A DNA stretch of 64,000 nt. Origin: Agromyces ramosus. Lineage in GTDB: Bacteria; Actinomycetota; Actinomycetes; Actinomycetales; Microbacteriaceae. The notes below the pieces were generated by a model, which was not told where the DNA came from, did not search any database, and saw only the letters and a list, made by a program, of their open reading frames with translations. A program made the translations under genes and the position numbers. Each line of letters opens with the position of its first letter. Positions within the stretch are counted from its first letter, which is position 1. The stretch is taken from the NCBI RefSeq assembly GCF_004216665.1, contig NZ_SGWY01000002.1, positions 906,685 to 970,684 on the forward strand. The letters run 5' to 3'. Shown one piece after another: positions 7,618-16,256 of the stretch.

Positions 7618-8190
7618 TCAGGCAGCGCGGCGGCCCAGGGCGAGGTCGATGAGCGCCTCGGCTGCCGCGCGCGCATCGTCGGCCCAGCTCGGGTCGTTTC
7701 CGATCGCCGCAGACGTCTGGGCTCCCTCGGCGAGCAGCGCGAGCTGACGGGCGAGCGTCGCGGTCCCGCCGGCTTCGAGCGAGAGTCGCTCCACGAGACG
7801 CTGGAAATCGGCCTTCTGTGTGCGGACCATCACCCCCACGAGGTCGGACGTCGGGCCGGACTCACCGAAGGAGTTGATGAAGATGCAGCCCCGGAAGTCC
7901 TCCGACTCGAACCAGTCCCGCAGGAAGTCGTAGATCGCGAGCAGCTGTCCGCGAGGCCCGGGCTGCGTGGCCATGGCCTGCGCGAGGCCGCGGTCCCACA
8001 CGTGCCGACGCTCGCTCAGCACCGCCACGACGAGTTCGACCTTCGACGGGAAGATCGAGTAGATCCGCTTGAGCGAGAGTCCCGACGCATCGCGTACCGC
8101 GTCCATCCCGACCTCGTGGATGCCGCGGGCGTAGTACAGCGCGTCAGCGGCCGCGACGATTCGAGCGCGCGCTTCGTCTTCGTCGGTCAT
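7618..8190 (-). CDS. TetR family transcriptional regulator
   Basis: The 190-aa protein has an N-terminal HTH at about 8-52 (RIVAAADALYYARGIHEVGM, SLKRIYSIFPSKVELV). It is divergent from an alpha/beta hydrolase gene. Two perfect 16-bp palindromes (8206-8221 and 8240-8255) fill the 89-bp gap, so it most likely represses both itself and the hydrolase. The C-terminal half (WFESEDFRGCIFINSF) resembles TetR groups that control detoxifying oxidoreductases or hydrolases. The ligand is unknown. Confidence 0.9.
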   Translation of the reverse strand: MTDEDEARARIVAAADALYYARGIHEVGMDAVRDASGLSLKRIYSIFPSKVELVVAVLSERRHVWDRGLAQAMATQPGPRGQLLAIYDFLRDWFESEDFRGCIFINSFGESGPTSDLVGVMVRTQKADFQRLVERLSLEAGGTATLARQLALLAEGAQTSAAIGNDPSWADDARAAAEALIDLALGRRAA

Positions 8191-8205
8191 TTCTCTCCTC
8201 GACTT

Positions 8206-9143
<938 letters not shown>

Positions 9144-9246
9144 ACGACGACCCCGCGGGCCGAGCCGAGAGGATCGTCCCGCGGGCCGACGTCCCGCGAA
9201 CCTCGATGTCGATTCCGGCGGCAAGGTGAACGAGAAGTCGAACTGC

Positions 9247-9279
9247 GGATGCTCCGGGGATCCGCTCCCCGGAGCATCC
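9247..9279 (+). terminator. Strong hairpin downstream of the hydrolase
   Basis: GGATGCTCCGGGGA and TCCCCGGAGCATCC form a 14-bp perfect stem with a 5-nt loop, about 100 bp after the hydrolase stop. The rest of 9144-9439 holds no recognisable gene. Confidence 0.7.
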
Positions 9280-9439
9280 ACTCGTACGCCGCCGCGCCGT
9301 CCCACCTGTCATGAACGAAGGCTTCTGACCGTCTGCTTCGCACCGGACCGGCCGACGACATTCGGGAGGAGTCTCCGCTGAAAGCAGTGCGGATACGTGC
9401 CGACCCGACTCCGGCCGATCCCAATTGAATCCCGGGTGG

Positions 9440-9570
9440 CGCCGTCGTGTACACCGACCGGATCGTCGAGCTCGGCGCGGAACCGTGCACCGGAGCCGTC
9501 GGCGACTCGTACGACAACGCCTTCGCCGAGGCCGTCAACGGGCTCTACGCGGCCGAGCTCATCCGCCGGC
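9440..9570 (+). mobile_element. IS3-family transposase internal fragment
   Basis: The frame reads YTDRIVELGAEPCTGAVGDS, then YDNAFAEAVNGLYAAELI, the hallmark centre of IS3-type OrfB integrase cores. It lacks the N-terminal part and breaks off after ELIRR into a TetR remnant. This marks an IS-associated junction. Confidence 0.7.
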
Positions 9571-9577
9571 GCGAACG

Positions 9578-9859
9578 TCTTCCGTCCTCCGCAACGCGGA
9601 TGAACGCCACCTTGATTGGCTGCGCCAGATCATCGAGGGAGGACGTGAGTGCGGTGACCTTGCACAAGGACTGACGGTCGACGATGCGGCCCGTATCGTC
9701 TTCTTCCATTTCCGGGCTGAGCAATTCCGCCTTGCGGCCGAGGATTTCGGGTGGGGCCGTGAACGAGCTGCGGAGCGGATCACTGAGCGCGTGAAGGCCG
9801 CGATACTCCGAGACGGTTCCCGCGCGACTGACGTCTCCTGCTACGGTGCGCCGCCCTGA
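9578..9859 (+). pseudogene. TetR-type regulator C-terminal fragment
   Basis: The frame ending in TGA at 9857-9859 reads DWLRQIIEGGRECGDLAQGL, then TVDDAARIVFFHFRAEQFRL. This is the usual style of a TetR ligand-binding domain. There is no HTH, because the frame begins at the junction with the IS3 fragment. It is interpreted as a decapitated regulator. Confidence 0.6.
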
Positions 9860-9872
9860 TACCGGCGGGTCG

Positions 9873-10019
9873 ATGGACGGCGGAGTCGCGTCTCGGACCG
9901 AGACGATTCGACTTGGCACTGGGGTGACCGTGCTGGACACGCAGGATCCTGTGCGGGTGCTCAACGAGTTCGCGACGATGGCGCAGGTGGTCTGCCATCA
10001 CGCTCCCCGAAGCTCTTAG
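9873..10019 (+). pseudogene. Luciferase-like monooxygenase fragment
   Basis: Forty-eight codons read ASRTETIRLGTGVTVLDTQD, then PVRVLNEFATMAQV. This closely matches the N-terminal part of the intact monooxygenase at 21227-22348 (ASRTETLRLGTAVTVLSTQD). The flanking domain on both sides is missing, so it is an internal scrap of a paralogue. Confidence 0.7.
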
Positions 10020-10116
10020 AGCAAGTGTTCGAATCCTTATAGGGTCAGGTCGTGGTGCAGCACTGTCCCCCATGTCACAGTTACAGCACTCTCCCCTGAC
10101 CCCGGCGTCTGTACTT

Positions 10117-10322
10117 GTACGAACAAGAGCCGGCGCATCGCGATCATCCGGCACGTCGAGATCCGCGGCCGCCGACTGCTGCGCTCGATGGCCTTCCATC
10201 CCGATCCGTCGATGCGGCAGCTCATCGGACACTTCCCGGTAGATGCCATGCGACTCGCGGTCGCATGCACCTCGTGGGAGTACATCAAACACCCCGGCCC
10301 ATCGACGAGCAGGCGCCGTTAG
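10117..10322 (+). pseudogene. Unrecognised coding-like remnant
   Basis: The plus frame ending in TAG at 10320-10322 has strong G/C at third positions and reads RIAIIRHVEIRGRRLLRSMA, FHPDPSMRQLIGHFPVDAM and RLAVACTSWEYIKHP. I do not recognise the family. No convincing start codon exists upstream, so it is probably the tail of a lost gene. The rest of 10020-10392 shows nothing else. Confidence 0.3.
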
Positions 10323-10392
10323 CTGCGACCCGGTTACCGGTGGCATTGCGGTGTCGAGAACCTCACCGACCGGCGTCCGTTCACTCATTTAA

Positions 10393-10421
10393 TGTCCTGC
10401 GGGACAGTATGGCAGTAGGAT
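10393..10421 (+). promoter_or_regulatory. MarR-type operator and likely leaderless promoter of marR1
   Basis: Palindrome TGTCCTGCGGGACA (10393-10406) belongs to a seven-member family in this island. A -10-like TAGGAT (10416-10421) starts 12 nt before ATG 10428, with no clear Shine-Dalgarno, so the transcript probably begins at the start codon. The second marR gene has the same spacing (TAGAAT at 14736). Confidence 0.7.
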
Positions 10422-10427
10422 GGTGAC

Positions 10428-10985
10428 ATGAGTGAGCAGGAGGGTTCCGCGATTCAGGGTGGCTCGTTGCGTTCCGTCCTGCCCGGCCCTCGAAACTTTC
10501 CGTACCGGTCGCGCCTGTCGAGCACCCTGAGCGAGCTCATCCTGGTGTGGGATTCACCTGCGCTCCAGGAGGAAATACTCGCGAAGTCGGGGGAAGCTCT
10601 CGATCAGGCCTCGCACCAGGCCCTCCGTCACCTCTTTGCGTGGGGGCCGATCCGCCCGAGCGTTCTCGCGGAAGCGCTCGGCACGGGTGCGTCGAACGTC
10701 AGCAAAATCGTTCGTCGATTGGCGGATGACGGGTACGTGGAACGTGAGGCGGATGTGGCCGACGGGCGCGCCTGCCTGATCACCCTCACCCCGCGAGGAG
10801 AGACGGCGGCTCGGGAGGTGTACGGCCTGGGCGACCGGATGATTGCGGAGGTGCTCGAAGGATGGTCATTGGACGACGTCCGGCAGTACACCGCCCTCAC
10901 AGAGCGTTTCGTGAGCGACGTGATCGAGTCAGCCGTCCAGATGCGCGGGCACGGACTCGACCATGACTTCCTCACTCGGTCCTGA
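10428..10985 (+). CDS. MarR family regulator (paralogue 1)
   Basis: A 185-aa winged-helix protein with the MarR core at about 60-135: HLFAWGPIRPSVLAEALGTG, ASNVSKIVRRLADDGYVER, then a wing with DGRACLITLTPRG. It is clearly paralogous to the gene at 14748-15278 (shared FPYRS, ILAKSGE, ASxVSKIVRRL, GLGDRMIAEVLEGWS). A TGTCY-N4-RGACA operator sits directly upstream, which points to autoregulation. Target promoters with the same operators lie at 14.7, 15.3 and 18.9 kb. The ligand is unknown. Confidence 0.9.
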   Translation: MSEQEGSAIQGGSLRSVLPGPRNFPYRSRLSSTLSELILVWDSPALQEEILAKSGEALDQASHQALRHLFAWGPIRPSVLAEALGTGASNVSKIVRRLADDGYVEREADVADGRACLITLTPRGETAAREVYGLGDRMIAEVLEGWSLDDVRQYTALTERFVSDVIESAVQMRGHGLDHDFLTRS

Positions 10986-11166
10986 CGTCCTCCAGCAGCG
11001 GGGTCTGTCGGTGGTCGAATCGCGTCTGCGCGGCGAGCACGTCGTCAGCGTGGGACTCCGCCGACACTTGCAGCGCGAGCAATGGGTCCCGGAGCGCCCG
11101 CCCCAGGTCGGTCAACTCGCAGCGCCTCACCGGGTTGGTGTCGGTGACGTTGAAGTAACCGGGCAT
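10972..11166 (-). pseudogene. HxlR-type regulator C-terminal fragment
   Basis: The minus frame reads NPVRRCELTDLGRALRDPLL, then ALQVSAESHADDVLAAQTRFD, with TGA at 10972-10974. This resembles the wing and C-terminal helix of HxlR-family regulators (usually YxLTxLGxxLxxxLxxLxxW). The N-terminal HTH is missing. It overlaps the end of the convergent marR1 gene by 14 bp. Confidence 0.5.
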
Positions 11167-11238
11167 TGATCGCGACGATGGTCGCACGACAGGCCCGGTC
11201 TACGAGAAACCGGAACACCCAGACTTAAGGAGTGAACG

Positions 11239-11637
11239 ATGAGCCTACTGATGTGATCGCCCGTTACGGCGCTGTAGCCGCAGCCGGCGACATTGCGGAA
11301 CTCGCTGCCACGTTGCATGGGGATGCGGTTTGGCATCAGCCGGGGCGTAATCAGCTCTCGGGTGACCACGCCGGCCCGGATGCGATCGTCGCGCACCTCG
11401 GGCGGTTCATGGAGCTCAACGGAGAGACGTTCCGGCGCGCGACACTTTCGGTGGCCGAGGCGGGGGTCTTGTCGCGACGACGGTGCGCTTCTCCGCCACC
11501 CGCGAAGGGCACCCCCTATGGATCAGGGCGGCGTCGACGTCCTCCGTGTGGACGGCGGCCGGATCGCTGAAATCTCGCTCATCAGCCAGGATCAGGACAC
11601 CGAGGACGCCTTCGGGGCTGATCGCCCGCGCCCCTAG
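11239..11637 (+). pseudogene. NTF2/SnoaL-like protein, frameshifted
   Basis: An NTF2-like protein of about 130 aa can be pieced together from three frames: DVIARYGAVAAAGDIAELAA ... FMELNGETFRRATLSVAEAG, then LVATTVRFSATREGHPL, then GGVDVLRVDGGRIAEISLIS. ATG 11239 has AAGGAG 7-8 nt upstream but reaches TGA after five codons, so at least three frame changes are needed. Either the gene is decayed or the assembly is poor here. It is one of five NTF2-like loci in the island. Confidence 0.6.
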
Positions 11638-11704
11638 CTTGACGGCGCGGCGCAATCGCTGAGAAGTTGGCCTCCGCGGATCATGCCGGCGGAGGCCATA
11701 CGGT

Positions 11705-12649
11705 TCAGAGGTTGCCGAGGACGCGGAGCCGGTCGGTCCAAGCTCCTGACGCGATCGCCGTTTCGATCGGGAGCCGGTCGAATCCGTGTCCGGACCCGGG
11801 GCGGATGTGCAGCTCGCATGAGACGCCCGCCTCCCAGAGCCCGCGCGCCCATGCCACACTTTCGTCGCGGAAGATGTCCAGCTCGCCGCAGTCGACGAAC
11901 GCGGGGGCGAGCCCGCGGTATTCGGTGATCCGTGCCGGCACCGCGTAGTGCGACACCTCATCCGTACCGATGTCGTCGCCAAGGAGCGCGTGCCACCCGG
12001 TGTAGTTGTTGTCCCAGGTCCAGGCGGCAAACGCCGCCAGTTCGGGGTCCGGGGTGGTGGTGCGGTCATTCAGCATCGGGTAGATAAGGATCTGCATCGC
12101 GATCGGTGTCCCGGCGTCGCGGGCGGCGATGGCGACTCCGGCGGCTATGCCGCCGCCACCACTGTCACCCATGATGGCGACGCGCTGGGGGTCGATACCG
12201 CGTTCGGCCGCGTGCGCGATCAGCCACTTCAACGCCTCGTGGGTGTCGTCGACGAGGGTCGTCCCCGGGTACTCCGGCGACAGCCGGTAGTCGACCGATA
12301 GGAACGGCACACCGGTCTTCTCGACGTAGCTCGCGACGAACCGGTCGTAGACCGCGACAGAGCCGCAGATCATGCCGCCGCCATGCGCGTACACGACGGC
12401 CGACCCGCGGTTGGAGCCAGCCTTCGTGTACCAGCGAGCCGGAATCGACGAGCCATCGGCAACCGGGACCTCGATGTCCTCGCGCTCAACGTTGGGCGCA
12501 TCCGGTGCTGTGGCGTCGGCGAGAGCGAGGTTCCTGTTACCGATTTCCCGCAGGGTTATCGGGTCGTCGCGTTCGCTCGTGTTTGCCTCGGTTTGCGGCC
12601 CCGCCGCTGCCATGAGTGCCGCGACCTCTGGGTCCAGTGTGAATGGCAT
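11705..12649 (-). CDS. Alpha/beta hydrolase, hormone-sensitive-lipase-type esterase
   Basis: The 314-aa protein has the HSL-family oxyanion motif HGGG (89-92), nucleophile Ser163 in GDSGG, Asp in DCGELDIFRDE and His in GSGHGFD. HSL members hydrolyse short acyl esters of many alcohols. I chose ATG 12649 (MPFTLDPEV) because GGAAGA precedes it and family similarity starts there; an upstream ATG at 12706 gives an unlikely extension. It is downstream of the alkylation-repair pair on the same strand, about 100 bp after the ATL gene, so co-transcription is possible but not required. No signal peptide is seen. Confidence 0.92.
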   Translation of the reverse strand: MPFTLDPEVAALMAAAGPQTEANTSERDDPITLREIGNRNLALADATAPDAPNVEREDIEVPVADGSSIPARWYTKAGSNRGSAVVYAHGGGMICGSVAVYDRFVASYVEKTGVPFLSVDYRLSPEYPGTTLVDDTHEALKWLIAHAAERGIDPQRVAIMGDSGGGGIAAGVAIAARDAGTPIAMQILIYPMLNDRTTTPDPELAAFAAWTWDNNYTGWHALLGDDIGTDEVSHYAVPARITEYRGLAPAFVDCGELDIFRDESVAWARGLWEAGVSCELHIRPGSGHGFDRLPIETAIASGAWTDRLRVLGNL

Positions 12650-12751
12650 GGTGTCTTTCTTCCCCGCGTAGTCGCGGATCATGGGTGAGTGTGTCGGGCG
12701 TGGCACGTCGTGCCGCGCCTGTCATTCCCCGCGCCGAGCGGGCGGGAAGGC

Positions 12752-13057
12752 TTACACGTCGCGCGGGGTCCATGACGCCTCTGCGAGGTCGACGCGAACG
12801 CTGCTCGTGCTGTCTTCCAGGAGCGGGGTGGACTCCTCGTGGAACTTGGCGCGCACAGCGTCGGCGGCAGCGGGGTACGGGCGCCCGTCCGCGTCGACGA
12901 CGCGCCACCACGGAATCTCATGTCCGCCGTTGTGAAGGATGCGGCCAACGGCGCGGGCGCCAGTGCCGGTCGCGCGGGCGATGTCGCCATACGTCATCGC
13001 ACGTCCCTCAGGAATCGCTCTCACGGTGTGGAGGATTCGTTCTGTCAGATTGCTCAC
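12752..13057 (-). CDS. Alkyltransferase-like (ATL) protein, MGMT family without the acceptor cysteine
   Basis: The 101-aa protein equals the DNA-binding domain of O6-alkylguanine-DNA alkyltransferase (MTYGDIARATGTGARAVGRI, then HNGGHEIPWWRVV). The acceptor motif PCHRV is replaced by PWWRV, so it cannot take up alkyl groups. ATL proteins bind O6-alkylguanine, flip it and flag it for nucleotide excision repair. GTG 13057 has AGGGGAC upstream. It follows an AlkC-like glycosylase gene by 16 bp, so the two very probably form one DNA-alkylation repair operon. Confidence 0.88.
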   Translation of the reverse strand: MSNLTERILHTVRAIPEGRAMTYGDIARATGTGARAVGRILHNGGHEIPWWRVVDADGRPYPAAADAVRAKFHEESTPLLEDSTSSVRVDLAEASWTPRDV

Positions 13058-13073
13058 CGGTTTGTCCCCTCTC

Positions 13074-14204
13074 TCACGCGCCTAACGTCACAGCGCCTTT
13101 GCTGACGTCGACCACCGTGAACTCCGCTTCCGGTGAGCGTGTGCCGTTGGCTTGCACGGTGACGAAGTGCCGCCCGGGGTAGTAAGTGCGGGTGGTGATG
13201 CGCCGGAAGGAGTGCGTCTTGGTGACGGTGACGCTCTCGCCGGGCGCGAGTTTTCGCGAGGTGAGCTTGAACGTCTTCGGGCTGACGGTCCCGTTGGCGC
13301 GCTGGAATCCGATCGAGTAGTCGATCGCTACAGCGGCGTCAGTGTCGTCCTCGTTGGTGACAACCGCGGTGAAGGTCAGCGCATCCTCGTCGACGCGCAC
13401 AACGGTGTTCGATACCTGCGGCCGATCAACGCGCACTCGGTCACCGGAGTACCCGACCAACGCCAATGCCTCCGGGTCCGCGTTCTTGATCAGGGTGCGG
13501 AGGCCCTGGCGGATGACCCAGGGTGTATGTGCGTCGGCGTTCTCGGCCCACCCCCGAGCCGTGCTCGTCACGGTAGCGGGGTCGACTCGGCTGAGGTCGT
13601 TCAGGTGGTTCGCCACCGACCGCCGCACATACTCGGCGCCGTCGCGGTAGAGCGCATCCAGAATTCCTCGAGTGGCATCGGGATTCTCGATCAGCCAGGG
13701 CACGCGTTTCGCCCACGGCAGGTAAGCGCGCGTGCCCTCACTGGCCAGGCGACGCACGTGCTCGTTCTCACGGTCCGTCCACGTCTCGATGGTGCCGAGC
13801 GCGCGTTGGGGTCTGGCGATCAGCATCTCGCGGATCGCGAACTCGCTGCTCAGCCCCACAGTGAGTCGGGCAAGAAGCGCCATGCCCCCATCGAAAGCGA
13901 CCGTCGACCCGTCGTGCAGCGCTCGTGCGGCGACGAACTCTGTCGTGGGCCAGATCATCCAGCCCGCGAACTCCGGCACCGACAGGAGCTCACCCACGAT
14001 GCGCACTGTTTCAGGGAACCCCCCAGGAAGATCCCTGAGTAGCGCGTCGCGAACGAGGTCGACCCTGTCCCGGAGCCGCATCCCGTCGAGGACCGAACGT
14101 GCCCGGGTCAACGTCGACAGCTCAAGCGTCGGCTCGACCGTCTTCAGCGACGACCGCAGGTTGCCGATCACCCTCGGGTTGATCAGCTCGTCCATCGCTC
14201 CCAT
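13074..14204 (-). CDS. DNA alkylation repair protein, AlkC-like with C-terminal Ig-like domain
   Basis: The 376-aa protein has HEAT-like helical repeats over about 1-260 (LPGGFPETVRIVGELLSVPE, VRRLASEGTRAYLPWAKRVP, EYVRRSVANHLNDLSRVDP), as in the AlkC branch (COG4335) of HEAT-repeat DNA glycosylases. The C-terminal 115 residues are beta-rich (VRVDEDALTFTAVVTNEDDT, KLAPGESVTVTKTHSFR), consistent with the Ig-like domain known in a subset of AlkC. The family excises 3-alkylated adenine/cytosine. ATG 14204 has AAAGGAC upstream. The ATL gene follows after 16 bp. Confidence 0.85.
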   Translation of the reverse strand: MGAMDELINPRVIGNLRSSLKTVEPTLELSTLTRARSVLDGMRLRDRVDLVRDALLRDLPGGFPETVRIVGELLSVPEFAGWMIWPTTEFVAARALHDGSTVAFDGGMALLARLTVGLSSEFAIREMLIARPQRALGTIETWTDRENEHVRRLASEGTRAYLPWAKRVPWLIENPDATRGILDALYRDGAEYVRRSVANHLNDLSRVDPATVTSTARGWAENADAHTPWVIRQGLRTLIKNADPEALALVGYSGDRVRVDRPQVSNTVVRVDEDALTFTAVVTNEDDTDAAVAIDYSIGFQRANGTVSPKTFKLTSRKLAPGESVTVTKTHSFRRITTRTYYPGRHFVTVQANGTRSPEAEFTVVDVSKGAVTLGA

Positions 14205-14224
14205 AGCGACGTCCTTTCATCGAG

Positions 14225-14590
14225 GACCGGGGGCAGCGTCGGCGCTCCCCCGAGTCGCTTCGCCGTCGGGCCAGGTCGATGCTTATCTCGCTGACGCGAT
14301 CGCCCTCCGTGGCGAAGGCGAATGCGAACGTCTACGGCCCGCCCGGGGGGTCCGCCGTGGAAGAGGCGATGAGGCGGCCCTCCTCGAAGGAGATGGGAGT
14401 GATGATGACCTTCGGCTCGATCAGGTGCGACTGTCACCCATCCGCTGACCTCAGCCTCGCCGGTGAACGTCTTGCCGTCGTCGTGGACGACGGCGCCGTC
14501 CGTGAACACGGCCGCCAGCGCGTCGGCGTCGTGCGCGTTGTTCGCGGCGACGAAATCCTCGACCGCCTTGGGGAGAGTGATGGTGCTCAT
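14225..14590 (-). pseudogene. NTF2/SnoaL-like protein, broken by frameshift and stop
   Basis: It begins intact at ATG 14590 (TLPKAVEDFVAANNAHDADA, then GAVVHDDGKTFTGEAEVSGW). It changes frame near 14440 (HLIEPKVIITPISFEEGRLI), meets an in-frame TAG near 14335, then continues as FAFAFATEGDRVSEISIDLA. A full NTF2-fold protein of about 120 aa is thus recognisable but disrupted. Its promoter region carries two operators shared with the divergent marR2 gene, so it was once part of that regulon. Confidence 0.7.
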
Positions 14591-14673
14591 GTTCTTCTTT
14601 CTCGTGGGTCTACGTCGTCAACGGAGCCCCCACAGCCCAGAGCGAGTCACTAGTCTCTGCACCGGCGATTTCC

Positions 14674-14741
14674 TGTCTTGTGGGACAGTATAACTTCTTA
14701 GTGTCTTGAGCGACACTATTCTGAGTCGCATTCAGTAGAAT
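14674..14741. promoter_or_regulatory. Divergent promoter region with two MarR-type operators
   Basis: Operators TGTCTTGTGGGACA (14674-14687) and TGTCTTGAGCGACA (14702-14715, inside the longer palindrome TAGTGTC-N6-GACACTA at 14699-14718) start 28 bp apart. For the minus strand, a -10 TATACT (14692-14687) directly abuts the first operator. For marR2, TAGAAT (14736-14741) begins 12 nt before ATG 14748, again suggesting a leaderless mRNA. Confidence 0.75.
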
Positions 14742-14747
14742 TTTGGG

Positions 14748-15278
14748 ATGGCCACCAGCGCAGACTCCCAAGCGACAAGACCGCGCCGCGCGAGCGACTT
14801 CCCGTACCGTTCCGAGCTGCTGGCCAACCTCAGCGCACTGATCCTGCTGTGGGACTCGCCACGCTTCCAGGGCGAGATCCTCGCGAAGAGCGGGGAGAGC
14901 ATCGACCAGCCGGCCCACGCGACCCTCCGGCACCTGCTCGCCTGGGGTCCGATGCGACCGACCGCCCTGTCTGAAGTCCTCGCGACCGGAGCGTCGCACG
15001 TGAGCAAAATCGTGCGCCGACTTGAAGCAGACGGGTGGGTGCAGCGCACGACCGACCCCTCCGACGGTCGGGCAACGCTCATCAGCCTCACGGAAGCCGG
15101 CGTGGCCGCAGCTCATGGTGTGTACGCGCTCGGCGACCGGATGATCGCCGAGGTTCTCGAGGGATGGTCCGACAGCGACGTCCGCACCTACACCGACCTC
15201 ACAGCGAGATTCGTCAAAGACGCGATCAGCTCCGCCGAGCAGATGCTCGAACGAGGCCTTCTCCCACCCAAGAAGTAA
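14748..15278 (+). CDS. MarR family regulator (paralogue 2)
   Basis: The 176-aa protein is paralogous to the one at 10428-10985. It has the same layout with HLLAWGPMRPTALSEVLATG, ASHVSKIVRRLEADGWVQR, wing DGRATLISLTEAG and LGDRMIAEVLEGWSDSDVRT. Both flanks carry TGTCY-N4-RGACA operators: one pair upstream, shared with an NTF2-like pseudogene, and one pair downstream before an SDR pseudogene. It is the more central of the two candidates for the regulon controller. The recognition helices of the two paralogues are nearly identical, so both may bind the same sites. Confidence 0.9.
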   Translation: MATSADSQATRPRRASDFPYRSELLANLSALILLWDSPRFQGEILAKSGESIDQPAHATLRHLLAWGPMRPTALSEVLATGASHVSKIVRRLEADGWVQRTTDPSDGRATLISLTEAGVAAAHGVYALGDRMIAEVLEGWSDSDVRTYTDLTARFVKDAISSAEQMLERGLLPPKK

Positions 15279-15301
15279 CGCTTTACCCCGTCGCTTATTC
15301 A

Positions 15302-15342
15302 TGTCCCAGCGGACAGCAGTCGTTATACTGTCCTATAGGACA
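15302..15342 (+). promoter_or_regulatory. Two MarR-type operators upstream of the SDR pseudogene
   Basis: TGTCCCAGCGGACA (15302-15315) and TGTCCTATAGGACA (15329-15342, part of the 16-bp perfect palindrome CTGTCCTATAGGACAG) start 27 bp apart. A -10-like TATACT (15325-15330) overlaps the second. The arrangement mirrors those at 14.7 kb and 18.9 kb. Confidence 0.8.
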
Positions 15343-15405
15343 GGATCTTCGCAACGGCTCATGTCGATGCTGAAGACTTCATCGAGGGATGGGAAGCACA
15401 CACAC

Positions 15406-16085
15406 ATGTCACATGCAGATCGCGATCGCCTGGACGGTCGCCGAACGTTGGTCACCGGAGGTACGAAGGGCACCGGCGTCGCCGTCGTGAAGAGGCTGCG
15501 AGAGCTCGGTGCGGACGTGTTCGTGTCGGCCCGGTCGATGCCCGAGGGATATGAATACCCCGACCGATTCATCGCTGCCGACACCTCGACGAAGGAGGGC
15601 ACCGAACTCGTTGCTGCCGAGTTGGTCAAGGCCTTCTCGGCGCCGTGCGGCTGGATCGCGCGCTCATCCCCGGCATGATCGCCAAGGGGTCGGGAGTCGT
15701 TCTGCACTTCACCTCGATCCAGCGCGAGCTGCCTCAGTGGGAGGCGACGCTCCCCTATGCGGCGGCTAAGGGAGCGCTACGTACGTACAGCAAGGGACTC
15801 GCCACCGAGCTCGCACCGAAGGGCGTGCGCGTGAACGCGATCAGCCCCGGTGGCATCAGGACCGAGGGCGCCGCGGTGTTCTTCGACCGGATCGCAGAAT
15901 CGAACAGTATAACCCGCGATGAGGCTGAGCAGCGCGTCATGGACTCGCTCGGAGGCGTCCCCCTGGGGCGCTTTGCGGAGACGGAAGAGGTCGCTGACCT
16001 GGTGGGCTTCCTCGTCTCCGACCGGGCATCAGCCATCGTGGGCGCCGAGTTTGTGATCGACGGCGGAACAGTCCCCACCACCTGA
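15406..16085 (+). pseudogene. Short-chain dehydrogenase/reductase with internal deletion
   Basis: The first part (from ATG 15406) reads DGRRTLVTGGTKGTGVAVVK, the Rossmann TGxxxGxG motif, and runs to about codon 75. The frame then ends early. A second frame from about 15645 resumes at [20 protein letters not shown] and runs through the catalytic YAAAK and the usual C-terminus ([12 protein letters not shown]). About 60 codons containing the NAG region are missing at the joint, with a frame change. It is a former NAD(P)H-dependent reductase of the MarR regulon, now very likely inactive. Confidence 0.75.
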
Positions 16086-16101
16086 CAACACACGTCACTT
16101 C

Positions 16102-16142
16102 ACGCGCCGGTCAGTCGCCCTTTGGCTGGCCGGCGCGTTGTC
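16102..16142 (+). terminator. Terminator after the SDR pseudogene
   Basis: ACGCGCCGGTCAGTC (16102-16116) and GGCTGGCCGGCGCGT (16124-16138) form a 15-bp stem with two G-T pairs and a 7-nt loop. The stem is followed by TGTCTTTGG. Confidence 0.65.
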
Positions 16143-16206
16143 TTTGGCCGCCGGCGGTGTCAGCTTCGGGCTACAGACTGGGGCCGCGCCCATGTCGAGC
16201 AATGAC

Positions 16207-16240
16207 GAAGAGGCTGCCTCCAATTGGAGGCAGCCTCTTC
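16207..16240. terminator. 34-bp perfect palindrome between convergent genes
   Basis: Two 17-bp arms (GAAGAGGCTGCCTCCAA and its complement) meet without a loop. It lies between the plus-strand SDR pseudogene and the minus-strand NTF2-like gene. The likely role is a bidirectional terminator. Confidence 0.6.
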
Positions 16241-16256
16241 TTCTCGTGTCGATCGG

